Shown here piece after piece: positions 18,243 to 26,074 of a DNA stretch of 38,245 nt. Both the position numbers and the translations under genes were made by a program. The DNA comes from CATOSD01 sp034422735. Its GTDB lineage: Bacteria; Chloroflexota; Dehalococcoidia; Lucifugimonadales; CATOSD01. How positions within the stretch are numbered: the stretch's first letter is position 1; every line of letters begins with the position of its first letter. The stretch is taken from contig DAOUJL010000011.1 of the NCBI GenBank assembly GCA_034422735.1, positions 1 through 38,245 of the forward strand. The letters run 5' to 3'. The notes below the pieces were generated by a model. That model had not been told where the DNA came from, made no database searches, and saw only the letters and a program-made list of their open reading frames with translations.

Positions 18243-19859
18243 CTACCCGACCGACAGGCTGTCGGTGTCGTACATCAGCCGCCCGCCCACGATGGTGCCC
18301 GCCACCTGGATCTGGCTAAGCGTGTGGCCCGCTTCCACGAACGGGTCCTCCTCCAGCACCACCACGTCGCCCAGCTTGCCAACCTCGAGCGAGCCCTTGC
18401 TGCCCTCTTCGTACGCGCCGTAAGCCGCGTTGCTCCCTACTGCCCGCAGCGCTTCCTGTACCGGCGCGACGAGCTCCGGCATGAGCACGTCGCCGTCCCG
18501 CGTCATGCGGCTGACGGCGCTCTGCACGCACATCAGCGGGTTCACCGGCGTGACCGGCGTATCGTTGTGAAGCAGGGGCCGCAGCCCCGCGCGAATGGCC
18601 GCGCCCACCGGGCTGATGTGCGGCCCGCGGTCCGGCCCCAGGTAGATGTCCCGATGCCTGTCTCCCCAGTAGTAGACGTGGCTGGCGAAGTAGTTGGGGA
18701 TCACGTTCAGCCGCCTCATGCGGTTGATGTGGTCCGGCCAGCACATCTGGCAGTGCTCGATTCGGAAGCGCTGGTTGGGCCGCGGCAGCCTGGTGAGCGC
18801 GTTCTCGTAGGCATCGAGTATGGAGTCGATAGCAGCGTCGCCGTTCGCGTGCGTGATCACCTGGTAGCCCCGCTGGTGCAGGTCGAACACCATCTCGTTC
18901 AGTTCCTCTTGCGGATAGATGGTCCACGCCTTCTCATTCAGGTCGCACCAGTAGCCCGAGCGCAGCGCCCCCGTCAGGCCCTGGATCGAGCCGTCGGACA
19001 CTATCTTGCACCCCGCCACGCGCAGCCACTCGTCACCGTCCCCGGTGTTCACCGAGTAGTCCATATCTTTGAGCGCTTCGTACAGGATGAACATGTTGAC
19101 GCGCAGCTTGAGCTGCCCCAGGTCTTTCACCCGGTTGTACAGGTCGTATCCGCCGCCGAAGAAGTTGGCGACCGCCGCGTCGTGCACCGACGTCACCCCA
19201 ACTCGCAGGTTGTCAAGCTGCGCCTCGGCGAACGCCTCCACCAGCCTGTCCTGCGAGTACGGCGGCACACGCTCCATCACCGGTGCCTGCGCGGGCAGTT
19301 CAGCCAGTACCCCGTTCGGCTCTGCGGTTCCCTCGAAACGGTAGAAGCGCCCTCCCGGCGGGTCCTCCCGCTCGGAGTGTATGCCGGCCAGCTCCATGGC
19401 CATGCTGTTCACGTAGGCCAGGTGACCGGACACGTGAGAGATGAACACCGGGTGGTCTGTCGTCGCCGCGTCCAGGTCGTTCTTGTCGAGGTGGCGCATG
19501 TCCGACACGAATGTCTGGTCGTATCCGATGCCGCGCACCCATTCGCCGCGCGGGGTGTTGGCGGCGCGCTCGCGCACCTTGTCCACCACGTCCTGTATGG
19601 TCATCGTCGGGTCCGTGGTCACGTCCACGGCCAGCTTCCAGGCGGGCTGCGCCGCCAGGTGGTCGTGCGGCTCGATGAAGCCCGGCAGCACCGTCTGCCC
19701 CGACGCGTCGATCACCGGCACGCCCGGTCGCCGGTACTCCTCAACGTCGGCGTTCGAGCCGATGGCGACGATCCGACCGCCTCGGATGGCTACCGCCTGC
19801 GCAAGCGTGTCGCGGTAGTCCATCGTGTGCACGTTGCCATTGATGATGACCAGGTCCAT
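18243..19859 (-). CDS. YtcJ-like amidohydrolase (amidohydrolase family 3)
   Basis: 538 residues from ATG 19859, which follows GGGGGA; the frame stays open upstream into the SDR gene, but that part is not coding. N-terminal 'DLVIINGNVHTMD' and 'GGRIVAIGSNADVEEYR' form the composite beta domain. 'LPGFIEPHDHL' near residue 65 supplies the HxH metal pair (written HDH). 'ITHANGDAAIDSILDAYE' and 'IEHCQMC' give further metal histidines, and 'LLHNDTPVTPVNPL' lies near the C-terminal part of the barrel. The C-terminus 'GKLGDVVVLEEDPF' is typical. YtcJ-type enzymes hydrolyse N-acyl, formamide or cyclic amide bonds; the actual substrate is unknown. It lies 37 bases before the MBL gene and 41 bases after the SDR. 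Confidence 0.93.
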   Translation of the reverse strand: MDLVIINGNVHTMDYRDTLAQAVAIRGGRIVAIGSNADVEEYRRPGVPVIDASGQTVLPGFIEPHDHLAAQPAWKLAVDVTTDPTMTIQDVVDKVRERAANTPRGEWVRGIGYDQTFVSDMRHLDKNDLDAATTDHPVFISHVSGHLAYVNSMAMELAGIHSEREDPPGGRFYRFEGTAEPNGVLAELPAQAPVMERVPPYSQDRLVEAFAEAQLDNLRVGVTSVHDAAVANFFGGGYDLYNRVKDLGQLKLRVNMFILYEALKDMDYSVNTGDGDEWLRVAGCKIVSDGSIQGLTGALRSGYWCDLNEKAWTIYPQEELNEMVFDLHQRGYQVITHANGDAAIDSILDAYENALTRLPRPNQRFRIEHCQMCWPDHINRMRRLNVIPNYFASHVYYWGDRHRDIYLGPDRGPHISPVGAAIRAGLRPLLHNDTPVTPVNPLMCVQSAVSRMTRDGDVLMPELVAPVQEALRAVGSNAAYGAYEEGSKGSLEVGKLGDVVVLEEDPFVEAGHTLSQIQVAGTIVGGRLMYDTDSLSVG

Positions 19860-19900
19860 GTTCTTCCCCCGTAGGCTATGGCACCACCCGTTGCTGGACG

Positions 19901-20755
19901 CTACACCTGGCTGTAGCCGCTCCCCGGCCTCGTCGGATCCACGCCGGTGCCCTTGGCGTCTTCGATCCAGCCGAACTCCTTGAGTATCTGCTGGCTGTAC
20001 GTGACGCGGCCCGTCACCTTGTCCAGCGGCTCGCTGGCCAGCAGCAGCGACGACTGCGCCATCAGCTCGGCCGGCTCGCCACGCGGGTCGCCCATCCCGC
20101 TCACCAGGTTGTGGAATACCGTCCCCGGCGTCGGCACCACCTGGGAGGGAGAGACGCAAGTGACGGAGATACCGTGCTGGTACACCTCCTGGGCCAGGCC
20201 CTGGGTGAACCGCTCCAGCGCTGCCTTCTCCGCGCCGTAGCACGTGCCGCCGCTGTTGGCCGGCGCGTCGGGATAGGGGCCGCGCCCCGGGCCGATGGCC
20301 GCGCCGGACGAGATGTTGACTATGCTGCCGGAGCCGCGCGGGATCATATCCTCAAGCGCGAGTTGGCTGAGGATGAACGGCGCGTGGAAGTTGACAGCCC
20401 ACGAGCGCATCCAGCGCCTAAGCGGGTAGTCCTTGATCGGGATGAAGTAGGTCAGCGCCGCGTTGTTCACCAGCACGTCCACCGGGCCGTAGGCGTCCCG
20501 CGCCTCCTGCATCAGCCGCTCGCAGTCCTCCGGCAGCGAGATGTTTACGGTCGACGGCGTCGCCTCGCCACCCGCCTCCCGGATCTGGGCGACCGTGGTG
20601 TCGAGCGACCCCTCCAGCGGATGGTCGCCCTCCCGCAGCGTCCGCGCCGCGCACACCACCTTGCCGCCCTCAGCGGCGAACATTCTGGCGATCTCGGCGC
20701 CGATTCCCCGGCTCGCGCCTGTCACCACAACAACCTTGTCATCCAGTCTTCCCAT
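19901..20755 (-). CDS. Short-chain dehydrogenase/reductase
   Basis: 284 residues from ATG 20755, preceded by AAGGAG; an in-frame start at 20794 would only add an unconserved tail. Classical SDR layout: nucleotide-binding 'TGASRGIG' at ~12-19, 'NNAA' near 95, catalytic serine in 'VNISSGAAIG' (~148) and 'YGAEKAA' with the Tyr-Lys pair (~175). It is slightly longer than the 250-residue norm, with an extra C-terminal tail and a long loop before the active tyrosine. It would oxidise or reduce an alcohol/ketone using NAD(P). Part of the minus-strand catabolic run. Confidence 0.93.
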   Translation of the reverse strand: MGRLDDKVVVVTGASRGIGAEIARMFAAEGGKVVCAARTLREGDHPLEGSLDTTVAQIREAGGEATPSTVNISLPEDCERLMQEARDAYGPVDVLVNNAALTYFIPIKDYPLRRWMRSWAVNFHAPFILSQLALEDMIPRGSGSIVNISSGAAIGPGRGPYPDAPANSGGTCYGAEKAALERFTQGLAQEVYQHGISVTCVSPSQVVPTPGTVFHNLVSGMGDPRGEPAELMAQSSLLLASEPLDKVTGRVTYSQQILKEFGWIEDAKGTGVDPTRPGSGYSQV

Positions 20756-20803
20756 CTGTTTCGCTCCTTGTCGCTGTGATTCGGGCGACCACAAGGGTTG
20801 CCC

Positions 20804-21517
20804 CTACAATCCCAATTTGGCGGCCAGGTCGTTGAAGTCCGTCGCGTTCACGTCGAAGTCCGGCTCCGGCGTGCAATCGAACTCGCGGTCCGGCCCCCAT
20901 TCGCCCGGCCTGGGCACGAAGGCGGCCCTCAGCCCCGCCTTCTGCGCGGCGTGGAGGTCGCCCTTGTGGGCGGCCACCATCATCACCTCTCCCGGCTCAA
21001 GCCCTAGCAGGTAGGCCGCGCCCAGGTAGCTCTCGGGGTCCGGCTTGTAGTGCTTCATCAGCTCAGCGGACAGAATGCAGTCCCAGGGCAGGCCGCCGAA
21101 CTTGGCCATGTTGGTGAGCAGCGCCACGTTGCCATTGGACAGCGTGGCGATGACGTAGCCCTGCTTGAGCCTCGAAAGGCCCTCCACGGAGTCGGGCCAC
21201 GGCGTCAGCCTGTGCCACACCTTGTTCAGGTCCCTCTTTTCATCCTCCGTCAGTCCGCAGACGCCGAACTCCACCAGCAACTTGTCCAGGATCATGCGGT
21301 GCAGGTCGTCTATCCGCGTCCACGGCAGCTCGCCCTTGCGTACCCGGTCCATCGACGGGCCGTAGCCGCCACGCCACCTGTCAGCGAACTCGGCCCAATC
21401 GACCTTGTAGCCCTTGTCGCGGCCAAGCTCCTTGCACTGTCGGATCAGGCTGCCCCGCCAGTCGACCACGGTGCCGAACACGTCGAACGTAAGCGCCTTT
21501 ACTTCGGATAGACTCAT
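20804..21517 (-). CDS. Haloacid dehalogenase type II (HAD superfamily)
   Basis: 237 residues, near the 220-240 norm for L-2-haloacid dehalogenases. Nucleophile Asp near residue 12 in 'LTFDVFGTVVDW', motif II Ser in 'ATLSNGN' (~125), Lys in 'KHYKPDPESY' (~155) and the closing 'MMVAAHKGDLHAAQKAG'. The second acidic residue after the nucleophile is replaced by Phe-Gly as in true type II dehalogenases ('DVFGT'). It is first in the four-gene run, 48 bases before the SDR. Dehalogenation of short 2-halo acids is likely by family, but related phosphatases cannot be excluded. Confidence 0.88.
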   Translation of the reverse strand: MSLSEVKALTFDVFGTVVDWRGSLIRQCKELGRDKGYKVDWAEFADRWRGGYGPSMDRVRKGELPWTRIDDLHRMILDKLLVEFGVCGLTEDEKRDLNKVWHRLTPWPDSVEGLSRLKQGYVIATLSNGNVALLTNMAKFGGLPWDCILSAELMKHYKPDPESYLGAAYLLGLEPGEVMMVAAHKGDLHAAQKAGLRAAFVPRPGEWGPDREFDCTPEPDFDVNATDFNDLAAKLGL

Positions 21518-21551
21518 GGCAATTTTTCCTTTCCGTGGCGTCTCGAAACAC

Positions 21552-21989
21552 CTAGCCTTGTCTGATCGATGAGCCGGAAACCGTCCCTGAAAGATCTTTC
21601 GGCTCCTGACTATTGGCTATCTGGCCGACTCCTTCGACGCCCTCCAAGTGTACGAGTCTTGCGCCTAAGAGCTTCTCAAGCGGCCTCGCCATGTCTACTG
21701 TGATAGGCAAACCGCCCGCCAGAAGCTCTTCCACCTCGCTTATGCTACCTACACACGGAACCAGGTCCGCGGCGGTCATTCCAAGCTGGTCCATGCAGAA
21801 CTCTATCATGTCAATGGCCGTAGGCGGCGGTATGGGATAATTCACTCGCTCGTAGCGCTCAATCTCATCGACGAGCAAGTCGCGCTCATCCGCTTCAGGG
21901 GTGCCGATCTCCGCTTGAAACACCTCACGAAGTCTGGAGCGCGCGGCCTCGTAGTCCTCCGCGCTTTGAATTGGCTTTACGATTGCCAC
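21552..21989 (-). CDS. higA: HigA-type antitoxin
   Basis: 145 residues from GTG 21989, with GGAGGTG five bases upstream inside the end of the toxin gene. Middle to C-terminal region 'AIDMIEFCMDQLGMTAADLVPCVGSISEVEELLAGGLPIT' is the helix-turn-helix of the HigA2-like antitoxins. The N-terminal ~60 residues are acidic and would bind the toxin. It should neutralise HigB and repress its own promoter. It starts two bases after the higB stop, so the two are translationally linked in toxin-first order. Confidence 0.88.
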   Translation of the reverse strand: MAIVKPIQSAEDYEAARSRLREVFQAEIGTPEADERDLLVDEIERYERVNYPIPPPTAIDMIEFCMDQLGMTAADLVPCVGSISEVEELLAGGLPITVDMARPLEKLLGARLVHLEGVEGVGQIANSQEPKDLSGTVSGSSIRQG

Positions 21990-21991
21990 AT

Positions 21992-22285
21992 CTACACCTC
22001 CCGGGCGTCAATGCGATCGTACTCTGCGTGAGTCCCGACGAAACGAACGTCCACGATACGTACAGGGTAATACAGTTCTGCGACTATCCGATAGGAATTG
22101 CCCCGGACTCTGAAGACGACACGATTGTTGGGCAAGATACTGGCGGTTCGGAAACGCTGTCTAACGTCGGAGGGTGTAGCCCAGTCAGCCTCGCGCACAG
22201 CCTCCAACCAAGCGCGCATGTGATTCTCGGCATCCGGGCGCCGACGGACGAACCTCTCGATCTCGGCCAGTGAAACAACTCGCAA
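21992..22285 (-). CDS. higB: HigB-type mRNA interferase toxin
   Basis: 97 residues from TTG 22285. Matches the HigB_toxin family: early 'FVRRRPDAENHMRAWLEAVREADW', then 'DVRQRFRTASILPNNRVVFRVRGNSYRIVAEL' and the closing 'VRFVGTHAEYDRIDA'. Such toxins cut mRNA in association with the ribosome. No ATG or GTG is available at the right place; a TAGTGT hexamer eight bases before the TTG suggests transcription starts at the codon itself. Toxin-first order with higA directly downstream is typical. Confidence 0.9.
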   Translation of the reverse strand: MRVVSLAEIERFVRRRPDAENHMRAWLEAVREADWATPSDVRQRFRTASILPNNRVVFRVRGNSYRIVAELYYPVRIVDVRFVGTHAEYDRIDAREV

Positions 22286-22293
22286 GGCCGGCT

Positions 22294-22299
22294 ACACTA
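22294..22299 (-). promoter_or_regulatory. -10 element of higBA, leaderless arrangement
   Basis: On the minus strand TAGTGT is followed by eight bases and then the TTG start of higB. No Shine-Dalgarno sequence precedes the TTG. HigA would be expected to bind around here. Confidence 0.4.
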
Positions 22300-22354
22300 C
22301 ATTCGCCACTTCAGCTTCCACTTCTGATTCTGCCTCATCATGTTGTCGCCGTGC

Positions 22355-23872
22355 CTAGTCGTCCGCGCCTGCCGATTCGTAGGACGGCCTCGGTTGGGAC
22401 GGCGGCGTCTGCTCCTTCGCGGACTTGTGGAAGTAGGCGACCAGGCCTCCCGCGACCATCACGAACACCACCAGCAGGCAGGAGAACACGAACCCCTCGA
22501 AGTAGTGCGCGCTGGCCTGCTCGCTCGTCAGGTGCGCGATGCCCGCCGGCAGCACCATCGCCAGCGCAGTGGCCGACACCGTGCCGCCGAACGCGTGTCC
22601 CATCTCGCGGGTCGTCTCCAGCATACCCGAGGCGATGCCGCGATGCCGCAGCGGCAGCGAGCTCATCACCGTGGCGTTGTTGATGGGATTGAAGATGGAC
22701 GACCCCACCGAGATGGGCAGCATGAGGATCGGGATCATCCACAACTCCACGTCGCGGGCGAACAGGCCAAGCACCAGGAATCCGCCGGCTATCATCAGCA
22801 TGGCGGTGGGGCGCAGCAGCTTGGGGTTGTACCTGTCGTACACCCAGCCGGCGAACATCGACACGAACACGCCCATGACCTGGTTGGGCAGCAGCACGAA
22901 CGGCACCACAATCGGGTCCTGGCCGAACCCTTCCTCCACCAGTATGGGCACCAGCGTCATGGTGGCCAGCATGGAGAAGTGGAAGGTGGTGTTGGAGATG
23001 AGCGACATCGAGAAGTACTTCTCACGGAAGTGGCGCAACTCCACGATGGGCGACCTGGCGAGCTTCCACTCCACCAGCACGAACGCCGCCAGCAGCGCCA
23101 GGAAGAGGCCGTGCATCGGCAGATGGTAGGTCAGGCCGTCCGGGGACGTGAACGACTCTTCGCCGGCGTGCAGGTGGCTGCCGGACAGCACCAGCACCGC
23201 GGCGGTGACGACCAGCAGTATGCCGCCGAGCCAGTCTATGCCACCCGGCGCGGCGGCCTCCCGCTCCTCCGGCGTCGGCGCGCGGCTGGAGCGGATCATC
23301 GGGATGGCCGCCGCAGCCGCGATGATGCCCATGGGCAGGAACGTCAGGAACACCAGCCTCCAGGTGAAGAACTGGAGGAAGGCGGCGAACAGGAACATGC
23401 CGAGCAGCGTCGCGAATCTCGCGCCCACGATGGGCATGGCGAAGGCGCGGCCTCGCAGATTCTCCGGGTAGGTGACGGCGAGGATGGCGTTGGCATTGCC
23501 CATGATCATCGCCGAGCCGAAGCCGGTCACGCCGCGCCAGCCAACGATCTGCCAGAGCTCGCTGGATACCGCGATCATCACTGAGCCAATGAGCGAGGCC
23601 ACGATTCCCAGCGCGAACACGCGCTCGTGGCCGAACCGGTCTCCCATGCGCGCGCCGAGCAGCACGAAGCTGCCCAGCATCAGCAGGTACACGGTCACAA
23701 TCCAGGCCGTGTCGTCGATGCCTGCGCCGAACTCGGTGGCGAGCGTGGGCAGAGACAGCGCCACCGGCATGCTGGACAACTGCACCAGCATGTACGCCGC
23801 CGTGACCGCCACCAGAACCTCCCGCTGCCGCCGCGACGTCAGAAGGGGTTTGATAGCGCCTAGCATCGCCAT
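22355..23872 (-). CDS. MFS transporter, DHA2 (EmrB/QacA-like) family
   Basis: 505 residues, 13-14 hydrophobic segments. Early 'SLPTLATEFGAGIDDTAWIVTVYLLMLGSFVLLGARMGDRFG' is the classical MFS start, with the 'GARMGDRFGHERVF' loop 2-3 motif, and 'RGVTGFGSAMIMGNANAILA' follows. The cytosolic centre near residue 200 is 'RSSRAPTPEEREAAAPGG'. The C-terminal half has 'GSSIFNPINNATVMSSLPLRHRGIASGMLET', typical for DHA2 drug/H+ antiporters. Likely exporter of a toxic compound; substrate unknown. It is a separate unit just upstream of higBA on the same strand. ATG 23872 and ATG 23866 are both possible starts. Confidence 0.92.
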   Translation of the reverse strand: MAMLGAIKPLLTSRRQREVLVAVTAAYMLVQLSSMPVALSLPTLATEFGAGIDDTAWIVTVYLLMLGSFVLLGARMGDRFGHERVFALGIVASLIGSVMIAVSSELWQIVGWRGVTGFGSAMIMGNANAILAVTYPENLRGRAFAMPIVGARFATLLGMFLFAAFLQFFTWRLVFLTFLPMGIIAAAAAIPMIRSSRAPTPEEREAAAPGGIDWLGGILLVVTAAVLVLSGSHLHAGEESFTSPDGLTYHLPMHGLFLALLAAFVLVEWKLARSPIVELRHFREKYFSMSLISNTTFHFSMLATMTLVPILVEEGFGQDPIVVPFVLLPNQVMGVFVSMFAGWVYDRYNPKLLRPTAMLMIAGGFLVLGLFARDVELWMIPILMLPISVGSSIFNPINNATVMSSLPLRHRGIASGMLETTREMGHAFGGTVSATALAMVLPAGIAHLTSEQASAHYFEGFVFSCLLVVFVMVAGGLVAYFHKSAKEQTPPSQPRPSYESAGADD

Positions 23873-23925
23873 GGGCTTGCCACCGCCGTACCACAGGATG
23901 AGAAGCGCCCGCGCGCAACCGCCAT

Positions 23926-23931
23926 ACTATA
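23926..23931 (-). promoter_or_regulatory. Extended -10 upstream of the MFS gene
   Basis: On the minus strand TGG-TATAGT forms an extended -10 about 53 bases before ATG 23872. No recognisable -35, which is common with extended -10 promoters. Confidence 0.45.
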
Positions 23932-24116
23932 CCACACTCATGCGAGCCGGCTGGCGGATTGCGCCTCTGGGAGCGGCTCTCCGAAAAATCTGCTCAATTC
24001 TGCTACATATTGCCCATTTCGTAGCTGGGCGGGCCGTCCTCTTTGTGTTCATTCGCGTCTCATCGGTGTTAAGTTTGGCGCAGAATGAGACAGGAACGCG
24101 ACCCGTTAGGCAATCC

Positions 24117-24157
24117 GTTCGACAGGCTCAGGACAACGCTCAGGGCAGGCTCTGCCC
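24117..24157. repeat. Dispersed-repeat-like sequence with hairpin
   Basis: The segment 'TTCGACAGGCTCAGGACAAC' and what follows has the look of a dispersed intergenic repeat seen in many bacterial genomes. It ends in a perfect 6-bp hairpin GGGCAG-gct-CTGCCC (24143-24157). Only one copy lies in this window, so the repeat status rests on recognition. Confidence 0.4.
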
Positions 24158-24261
24158 TACTCCACAACCGGCGGACACTGCGCCTGCCAGGTAGAAAATA
24201 GCACGTGCGTGCTGTAGAATCAAGACCGTGGTCAGGGCCACAGGAGCGCGGAGGCGCGGCA

Positions 24262-24317
24262 GATTCCTCGGCTGCGCTCGGAATGACAGAGTTGGGTGGG
24301 TTGCGCTCGGAATGGAG
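24262..24317. repeat. Two partial copies of a dispersed-repeat-like motif
   Basis: 'GCGCTCGGAATG' occurs twice about 30 bases apart (24275-24286 and 24303-24314), the first inside 'ATTCCTCGGCTGCGCTCGG', which folds on itself (ATTCC...GGAAT). This is direct duplication in non-coding DNA. Confidence 0.45.
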
Positions 24318-24617
24318 GGGTCGGAGACTTGGCTCCAGGCCGGTGTGAATGCGCTGATTTGGTGGCGCGATGCAGGGCTACTTGACGTAAGATCGCGGAA
24401 ATGGGCCTGAGAGTGGGAATTTTTGTGGCACAGATGGGAAGGGGTTGCGCGCTGATGAGAACGGGTGTGGCGTCTGGGTTACGCGGATGGGAAGGGTTGG
24501 GACAGGATTTTCGAGAGTATTCCCAGCGTAGCCGAGGATTCTAGAGCCGTTGCCCGTAAGGTCCCGCCGATGCTTTCACCCCCGACGCTACCCTGGTAGA
24601 GTCCAGCCTCCCCAGCC

Positions 24618-25397
24618 TTAAGGCACCCAGTACACCATCTCTATCGGCAGGCCCTTGGGATCCTTGGGAAGGCCATTGGACGCCGTGGAACCAGGTACCT
24701 TGCTAAACTGACCGTGTCCGCGGAGGGCCGTCAACGCCGCTGCGAGCGCGTCTAGGATGTCGTCGCAGGCGACGTCTTTTCTGAAGTGGTGTGCGAGAGC
24801 TTGGTCATAAATCTCTTCGGCCTGACCAAGGTGCTTTCTAAGCACGCGAAGTCGGTCTTCTCTTCCCTCTCTTGTTGACTTACTGTACTCCATGTCCCTC
24901 TTGCCGTTTAACGCCCAGAAACAGACTTCGGGGTGTACCTCTCGGACACATGGTTTGTCGTTACGGTCACGCAACTCCAGCATCACCTTGTCGACTTCGC
25001 CAATCTTTGGCGCTATCCCAAAGGCGAAAGGCGAAAGCCCTTTCCGTGCATACTTGAGCTCTTTGCATTCGGCAAGCTCACGGTTCTTCGGATCCCTCTT
25101 GGCCTGTTCGGCAGTCTGCCGTGTCGGTGCCGAGAAGACGCTGTACTTGCGATCTGTATTGTGAAGCAGGCCTCGGGCCCCAAAGTCACATTCGCGCCCT
25201 CCGGGGCCTTCCGGCAAACCGATGGGAATGTCTATCAGAACAAGCGCATCATTGCGGAGGCTGTCTATCAGTTCCTCGAACGTGGCGGCCACACCAAAGC
25301 CGTGGTCCTGGTCGTCGTTGAGGCCGACCCAGAACCAGCCAGCCTTGCAGCCGTCCACGCCGACGTACTTCCACTCGTAAGATTCCAGCGTTGCCAT
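24618..25397 (-). CDS. DUF429 protein, predicted RNase H-like nuclease
   Basis: 259 residues from ATG 25397; the frame is open to 25436. Family landmarks: 'VGVDGCKAGWFWVGL' near the start (first acidic residue), 'VLIDIPIGLPEG' near 75, 'FSAPTRQTAEQA', 'GIAPKIGEVDKVM', 'REVHPEVCFWALNG' near 165 and 'CDDILDALAAALTAL' near 225. The spaced acidic residues fit the RNase H-like fold predicted for DUF429, though the biochemical role is not established. It lies 42 bases after the exported-protein gene on the same strand, in a patch visibly richer in A+T than the flanks, which hints at acquisition. Confidence 0.85.
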   Translation of the reverse strand: MATLESYEWKYVGVDGCKAGWFWVGLNDDQDHGFGVAATFEELIDSLRNDALVLIDIPIGLPEGPGGRECDFGARGLLHNTDRKYSVFSAPTRQTAEQAKRDPKNRELAECKELKYARKGLSPFAFGIAPKIGEVDKVMLELRDRNDKPCVREVHPEVCFWALNGKRDMEYSKSTREGREDRLRVLRKHLGQAEEIYDQALAHHFRKDVACDDILDALAAALTALRGHGQFSKVPGSTASNGLPKDPKGLPIEMVYWVP

Positions 25398-25439
25398 TTC
25401 GTGTTGCCCCTTGCTGTCGTCGCTGCGCAGCAACATATC

Positions 25440-25973
25440 TTAAGGGAGCCTCAAGGTAGCGCCGGCGGCGTCATATATGTCCTTCACTTTGACAGTTACT
25501 CCCAAGGCTATGCAAGTATCTGCCATGTTAGCCACATAGTGAAGGTATAGGTTGTACCAATCATCGTCAGTAGGGTTATTCCCCATACGCTGCTGTTCCC
25601 GTAGTATATCCTTGTACTGTGTTACAAGCACTGGATAAAACTCTTCCAATTCTTGCCATCGTTCCTGCGCGATATTGTCTATTATGAGAGCTTGCTGATG
25701 AGTGTAGTCCATTATTTTGTTCCACTCTTCCTCCGTCATTCCCGGTCCTGTTCCGAAGAGGTCAGCAAGCACAAGTAGATACGCCTTTCGCCAGCGACAA
25801 ATGGTCTCAATATCGCGTCGCATGACACTGGGGTTGGTTTCCGTTACTCGTGTGTCCATTTGATTGCTTGGCGGAACATTCTGCTCGGAATCGGTATTCG
25901 GGACAGCGTTACCGCAGGCCATGCCTGCGTACAGCGCGAACACTACGGTTATGATTGTCGTAATCCTCAGCAT
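25440..25973 (-). CDS. Exported protein of unknown function, possible lipoprotein
   Basis: 177 residues. The N-terminus 'MLRITTIITVVFALYAGMAC' is a signal peptide. The Cys near residue 20 could be lipidated, but the preceding Gly-Met-Ala is a poor lipobox. A Ser/Asn/Pro-rich linker follows, then a helical, Trp/Tyr- and Glu-rich domain ('ICRWRKAYLLVLADLFG', 'EEEWNKIMDYTHQQALIIDNI'). No known family recognised. Clearly lower G+C than its neighbours. The ribosome-binding site appears to come from the family A repeat starting seven bases upstream (GGGGGTGA on the minus strand). Confidence 0.75.
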   Translation of the reverse strand: MLRITTIITVVFALYAGMACGNAVPNTDSEQNVPPSNQMDTRVTETNPSVMRRDIETICRWRKAYLLVLADLFGTGPGMTEEEWNKIMDYTHQQALIIDNIAQERWQELEEFYPVLVTQYKDILREQQRMGNNPTDDDWYNLYLHYVANMADTCIALGVTVKVKDIYDAAGATLRLP

Positions 25974-25979
25974 GCCCTT

Positions 25980-26021
25980 TCGTCACCCCCATCCTAACCT
26001 TCCCCCTGCGAGGGGGAAGGG
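25980..26021 (-). repeat. Hairpin repeat, family A, copy 1
   Basis: A 42-base sequence identical to 27310-27351. It contains a perfect 10-bp inverted repeat CCTTCCCCCT-gcg-AGGGGGAAGG (25998-26020). On the minus strand the hairpin is followed by a G-rich tail ending GGGGGTGACGA, which sits directly before the start codon at 25973. Confidence 0.85.
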
Positions 26022-26031
26022 GCTTTCGGTG

Positions 26032-26050
26032 CTTCCCTAGAACGGGGAAG
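26032..26050. repeat. Degenerate hairpin next to repeat A
   Basis: CTTCCC...GGGAAG arms with a seven-base loop, resembling a decayed second copy of the family A hairpin. It lies just downstream of the amidohydrolase stop on the minus strand, where it could also act as a terminator. Confidence 0.4.
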
Positions 26051-26074
26051 GGATTCTGAAATGGTCACGCCCCC

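Larger units (their letters stand above)
23873..24617. other. Repeat-bearing stretch without a convincing gene
   Basis: No protein-like frame was found. Short open frames have no domain, no ribosome-binding site and run through repeats. Contents are the MFS promoter near 23926, a mosaic of dispersed-repeat-like sequence at 24117-24157 and 24262-24317, and G-rich unique sequence from 24400 to 24530. Confidence 0.6.

Noticed and set aside
19860..20243. Upstream extension of the YtcJ amidohydrolase (apparent 666-residue fusion)
   Set aside because: The extra part is a shadow frame of the SDR gene; the family start and a ribosome-binding site are at 19859.
24228..24410. 60-codon open frame in the gene-free stretch
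   Set aside because: It runs through repeat copies, has no ribosome-binding site, and its sequence has no protein-like pattern.
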